DNA from: an uncultured Clostridia bacterium
Lineage (GTDB): Bacteria > Bacillota > Clostridia > Christensenellales > CAG-138
Reading direction: 5' to 3'
Assembly: GCA_947304365.1 (NCBI GenBank)
Contig: CAMZAY010000032.1
Coordinates: 1-8,683 of the forward strand
Length of the DNA: 8,683 nucleotides
Part shown: in pieces, positions 5,920-8,683 of the stretch
How positions within the stretch are numbered: the first letter of the stretch is position 1
Layout of the letters: every line of letters begins with the position of its first letter
Notes under the pieces: generated by a model
The model's input: only the letters and a program-made list of their open reading frames with translations
What the model was told of the DNA's origin: nothing
Database searches by the model: none
Translations under genes and position numbers: made by a program

Positions 5920-7247
5920 ACCGACTCCTTCGCACAGCCTTCGCTGTTTCGCTCGCATATATCTTCCTTACGCTCCTCTCCGTCATGGCGGCGGGGGCCG
6001 GCATGCCCTTTGCCGCGTTCGCCTGCCTGTATTTCGGCGTGGTGCTGTTTTTGCTTCCCAAAGCCCTTCCCAAGCTCGATCGCATGGGACCGCTCTTTGC
6101 CGTGCTCGGCACGCTGCTCGCGCTTCTGGGCTTCGCGGTCCTCAAGCTGTACCGGTGCCCGATACCGCACTATATCGCGCACGGCCTGGGCGCTGCCGCC
6201 GCGGGGATATTCATAAGCACGCTCAGGCACAGGACCACCAACGCCGCCTTCGCAGCCAAATTCCGGTTCTCGATCGTGCTTATACTCGCATTGATCGCCT
6301 CGCTGTATGCCGCGGTGCTCATCGGCTTTACGGAGGACCTTGCGGTCCCCGTTCGCAAGGCGTCGGTAAGGCTGGCGATAGACAGCGCCGTTCCCGTAAC
6401 GATAATGATGCTCGTGACGGGCGTGCTCCTGCTGCGCGGCCTGCGCGCGCTGGAGGGCACGGTGAACGAAAAGGATTTCAACCGCCGCCAGCTCCGCGAT
6501 ACGCTCATTTTCGCCTCGTTCGTAAGCGTCGTGTTTATAGCGCGGCCCCTGTTCTTAAAGGGCGTGGTGCTGTTTATGAACGGCGTTGTGCACCCCTTCT
6601 GGCAGTTTGTACTGCGGATGATAAACGCTCTGATGGCGTTTATCGCCAAGCTCGGGCCCAAGTACAACGAGGCCCCGCATATCGAGATCACTCCCGGGCC
6701 CTCCGACCCGGCGCCGCTCCCTGCCGCCTCCTTCGAGCCGAACCAGGAGCCGGAGAATTACATGATCGACGAGAATACAGAGCTTAAGTTCTACAAGCTC
6801 TTCCTCTATATCTTCCTCGCGGCCGCCGCGGCGGTGCTGCTCTTCTTCCTTATAAGGGAGCTCATAAAGCTGATCAAGAGGCTCCGCAGGCGCGGCATTT
6901 CCCGCGGGAGGGGCTATCCCAACGAGATCCGCGAAAAGCTCGACGACGAAGAAGCCGTGCAAAAGCATGAAAAGCCCAAAAAGCATGGCGAGCCGCGGAC
7001 CCGCATAAGGTATCTTTACAGGGAATTCCTGCGTCATCTGCGAAGGCGAAAGATCAGCATAGAGCCATACGATACCTGCGCGAAGATCAACGAGCGCGCG
7101 AAGCCCGCGCTCCACGCGGATGAAGAGGAGCTCTCGGAATTCCGCGAGCTTTACGAAAATGCGCGCTATCACGGGAACGAAGCGCCGACCGACGAGGACG
7201 CCGCCCGCATGAAAGCGCTGTATGAAAACCTTAAAAAGCCGCGCTGA
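5916..7247 (+). CDS. Polytopic membrane protein with C-terminal DUF4129-like domain, no transglutaminase domain
   Basis: A 443-residue integral membrane protein. Hydrophobic segments lie near residues 8-26, 30-48, 58-78, 85-102, 118-138, 157-176, 196-214, 216-245 and 294-314. A proline-rich loop (259-280) precedes the last segment. The cytoplasmic tail is basic and charged, and residues 360-441 look like DUF4129: RIRYLYREFLRHLRRRKISI, then a mid-helix stretch, then FRELYENARYHGNEAPTDED. In the common MoxR-DUF58 loci the third gene encodes a transmembrane transglutaminase that ends in DUF4129; here the space between the multi-pass region and the tail is only about 45 residues, with no room for a transglutaminase fold and no Cys-His-Asp triad seen. 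The protein may be a scaffold that keeps only the membrane and tail parts. The start is fixed by the ATGA overlap. The DUF4129 call is by eye. Confidence 0.8.
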   Translation: MNRLLRTAFAVSLAYIFLTLLSVMAAGAGMPFAAFACLYFGVVLFLLPKALPKLDRMGPLFAVLGTLLALLGFAVLKLYRCPIPHYIAHGLGAAAAGIFISTLRHRTTNAAFAAKFRFSIVLILALIASLYAAVLIGFTEDLAVPVRKASVRLAIDSAVPVTIMMLVTGVLLLRGLRALEGTVNEKDFNRRQLRDTLIFASFVSVVFIARPLFLKGVVLFMNGVVHPFWQFVLRMINALMAFIAKLGPKYNEAPHIEITPGPSDPAPLPAASFEPNQEPENYMIDENTELKFYKLFLYIFLAAAAAVLLFFLIRELIKLIKRLRRRGISRGRGYPNEIREKLDDEEAVQKHEKPKKHGEPRTRIRYLYREFLRHLRRRKISIEPYDTCAKINERAKPALHADEEELSEFRELYENARYHGNEAPTDEDAARMKALYENLKKPR

Positions 7248-7290
7248 TCCCCGACCGGGCGCAGAGCGCGCGCACAGCCCAAACCGAACA

Positions 7291-7320
7291 AACGGGACAG
7301 TTTTGAACTGTTCCGTTTTT
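7291..7320 (+). terminator. Rho-independent terminator of the MoxR operon
   Basis: AACGGGACAGTT (7291-7302) pairs with AACTGTTCCGTT (7306-7317) over 12 base pairs with one G-T wobble, around a TTG loop. A T run follows (7316-7320, then more T after one A). It is the strongest terminator in the window and separates the operon from the lipase-like gene. Confidence 0.9.
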
Positions 7321-7355
7321 ACTTTTGCCGCGCTGAAAAAACACCCATCTTGTTA

Positions 7356-7385
7356 TTGACGGGACGACCTTTGAAATAGTATAAT
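7356..7385 (+). promoter_or_regulatory. Sigma-A-type promoter of the secreted lipase-like gene
   Basis: TTGACG (7356-7361) and TATAAT (7380-7385) are separated by 18 bases. Transcription would start near 7392 and leave a leader of about 45 bases. The leader has a small CGGC/GCCG hairpin (7399-7412) and an AAGGGGA ribosome binding site (7424-7430) six bases before the ATG. Confidence 0.75.
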
Positions 7386-7436
7386 AGTTTAATGACTTCG
7401 GCTTTCACGCCGGACAAAATGAGAAGGGGATTGAAA

Positions 7437-8683
7437 ATGAGCCTCCTTAAAAAAACGCTTTCTCTTGTACTCGTCGCCGTGATGGCGTTCGCCCTCGTTC
7501 CCGCGGGGAGCGTATTCGCCGGCGGCGCCCGTCTTTTACCGAAGGCTCCGGCGCGCGAGCTGCCCGCCGATTCGGACTTTGACGGCATTCCCGACTCCTC
7601 CGACAACGCGCCGAACAGCAATCTGTTCTCCGCCGATATGAAGAGCAGTCACGACGACACGACCACCGTCACGTTTACGGTCGACTTCAGGAATTTCTTT
7701 GAGGACAACACCGTTTATCAGCCGGATCTTGCGTCCTTCTCCGTGATCGGCTCGGCGCTCGCCTATTACAATATCGACCCGACCGATTCCGATCCGACTT
7801 ACGTCAGATTCGCGTCCGCTCCCGTTCAGGGCAATTCCGCGGTGCAGTTCGACGGCATGGCGCTGATGGCGCTCTTCGGCTTTGAGGACGTTAAGGACTT
7901 CACTCTCAACAGCTACGGGGACGACGATATCTGCGAAATGGTCATCGGTCACCGTCTGTACGCTTTCGGCGGCGAGACCAAGGAGATCATAGCGATCTGG
8001 GTGCGCGGCACCGAACCCAAATCCTCCGAGGAATGGAGTTCCAACTTCAACGTGGGCGATCTCGTGAGGTTCTTCGACGCATACGATTCCGTTGAGGGCA
8101 AAACTCCCCGCCAGTCCAACGACGACTGGACTCGCAAGACCAACCACCGCGGCTTCGACGTCTGCGCGACGAGGCTGCTCAACTACCTTAAGACCTATTA
8201 TTTCGACGAGTACGTTCAGCCCGAGCTCGACCTTTATCCCGAGGCGTCCGTCGCCTACTGGCTCACCGGTCACTCGAGGGGCGCCGCGGTAGCGAACCTC
8301 ATGGCGTCCTACCTGATCGACGAGGGGAACGAGATCTTCGCCTACACCTACGCCTCGCCCAACAACACGGCGAATACCGAAGCCTCCGCCGAAAAATACG
8401 ACTGTATCTTCAACCTTGTCAACGCGAACGACTTTGTGCCCATGCTGCCCATGGTGGAATGGGGCTTCACGCGCTTCGGCAAGACGGCGATAGTCGACGC
8501 ATCCCAGTGGGCGAGCGAGATCCAGTCCGCCACCGGCTCGAAGTACGACGGGAACTATCTCTCCTCGAGCGATATGTCGACCCTGCTTTCGAAGTTCATC
8601 TGTATCACGGGCGAGAATTCCGACCGCAGCAACCCCGGCAAGATACTCGGCTGGCGCGAGGTGTACGTTTATCACTGCGGGCA
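7437..8683 (+). CDS. Secreted class 3 lipase-like alpha/beta hydrolase with a calcium-loop N-terminus (3' end missing)
   Basis: The frame is open from the ATG at 7437 to the window edge: 415 complete codons. A Sec signal peptide is clear: lysines at 5-6, a hydrophobic core (about 8-22), and a VFA-GG cleavage site after residue 28. Next comes DSDFDGIPDSSDNAP (45-59), a match to the calcium loop of thrombospondin type 3 repeats. The lipase class 3 landmarks follow in order: EIIAIWVRGT (183-192), NHRGFDVC (236-243), the nucleophile elbow TGHSRGAA with Ser280, and LVNANDFVPMLP (327-338) with the probable catalytic Asp332. The histidine may be H413 in YVYHCG or lie beyond the edge. It should be an exported hydrolase of lipids or other esters; the substrate is unknown. 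The start is backed by AAGGGGA six bases upstream and by the signal peptide. Confidence 0.9.
   Translation, partial: MSLLKKTLSLVLVAVMAFALVPAGSVFAGGARLLPKAPARELPADSDFDGIPDSSDNAPNSNLFSADMKSSHDDTTTVTFTVDFRNFFEDNTVYQPDLASFSVIGSALAYYNIDPTDSDPTYVRFASAPVQGNSAVQFDGMALMALFGFEDVKDFTLNSYGDDDICEMVIGHRLYAFGGETKEIIAIWVRGTEPKSSEEWSSNFNVGDLVRFFDAYDSVEGKTPRQSNDDWTRKTNHRGFDVCATRLLNYLKTYYFDEYVQPELDLYPEASVAYWLTGHSRGAAVANLMASYLIDEGNEIFAYTYASPNNTANTEASAEKYDCIFNLVNANDFVPMLPMVEWGFTRFGKTAIVDASQWASEIQSATGSKYDGNYLSSSDMSTLLSKFICITGENSDRSNPGKILGWREVYVYHCG

Noticed and set aside
5846..6787. A 313-codon plus-strand frame overlapping the DUF58 and membrane protein genes
   Set aside because: It is Arg/Ala/His-rich, has no family signature and overlaps two genes joined by an ATGA junction.
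7536..8675. A 379-codon open frame on the minus strand at the right end
   Set aside because: It is antisense to the lipase-like gene, which has a promoter, ribosome binding site, signal peptide and catalytic motifs but no stop before the edge. The minus frame is rich in Val, Gly, Arg and Glu and has no family signature.
1..8683. tRNA, rRNA, CRISPR arrays, insertion sequences, phage genes or attachment sites
   Set aside because: No repeat-spacer pattern, tRNA-like cloverleaf, transposase motif or flanking direct repeats were found on reading both strands, and base composition is even across the genes.

Overview
The window looks like a chromosomal stretch from a GC-rich, low-complexity-free member of the Bacillota, most likely an uncultured gut- or rumen-type Clostridia. 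The evidence is short intergenic gaps, strong AGGAGG-type ribosome binding sites, near-consensus TTGACA/TATAAT promoters with 17-18 bp spacers, free use of AGG and ATA codons in GC-rich genes, and protein families common in anaerobic gut Firmicutes. The taxonomic call is inference; no rRNA or marker gene is present.

Left unit, minus strand (3104 down to 1): one near-consensus promoter drives a major facilitator sugar-type transporter, a cytoplasmic glycoside hydrolase family 2 enzyme overlapping it, and the first 13 codons of a glutaredoxin-like gene with a CPDC motif that starts inside the end of the hydrolase gene and runs off the left edge. The first two make a simple import-then-hydrolyse module for a glycoside or oligosaccharide.

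Middle, plus strand (3144-3690): a divergent promoter, a single GNAT acetyltransferase gene, and a hairpin/T-run terminator form a monocistronic unit. Its -10 box covers the most upstream ATG, which fixes the real start at the next ATG.

Right-centre unit, plus strand (3730-7323): a perfect-consensus promoter, a 5' leader with a stable hairpin, and three tightly packed genes (MoxR-type AAA+ ATPase, DUF58 protein, polytopic membrane protein with a DUF4129-like cytoplasmic tail), closed by a strong terminator. This is the MoxR-DUF58-transglutaminase locus type, but here no transglutaminase domain is visible. The DUF58 protein also has a degenerate metal-site motif.

Right end, plus strand (7356 to the edge): its own promoter, then a secreted class 3 lipase-like protein (signal peptide, thrombospondin-type-3-like calcium loop, GHSRG nucleophile elbow), cut by the window end. 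No tRNA, rRNA, mobile element, CRISPR array or phage gene was seen. The most unusual parts are the transglutaminase-less MoxR/DUF58/DUF4129 triad and the calcium-loop lipase next to it; neither can be called a new system from sequence alone.
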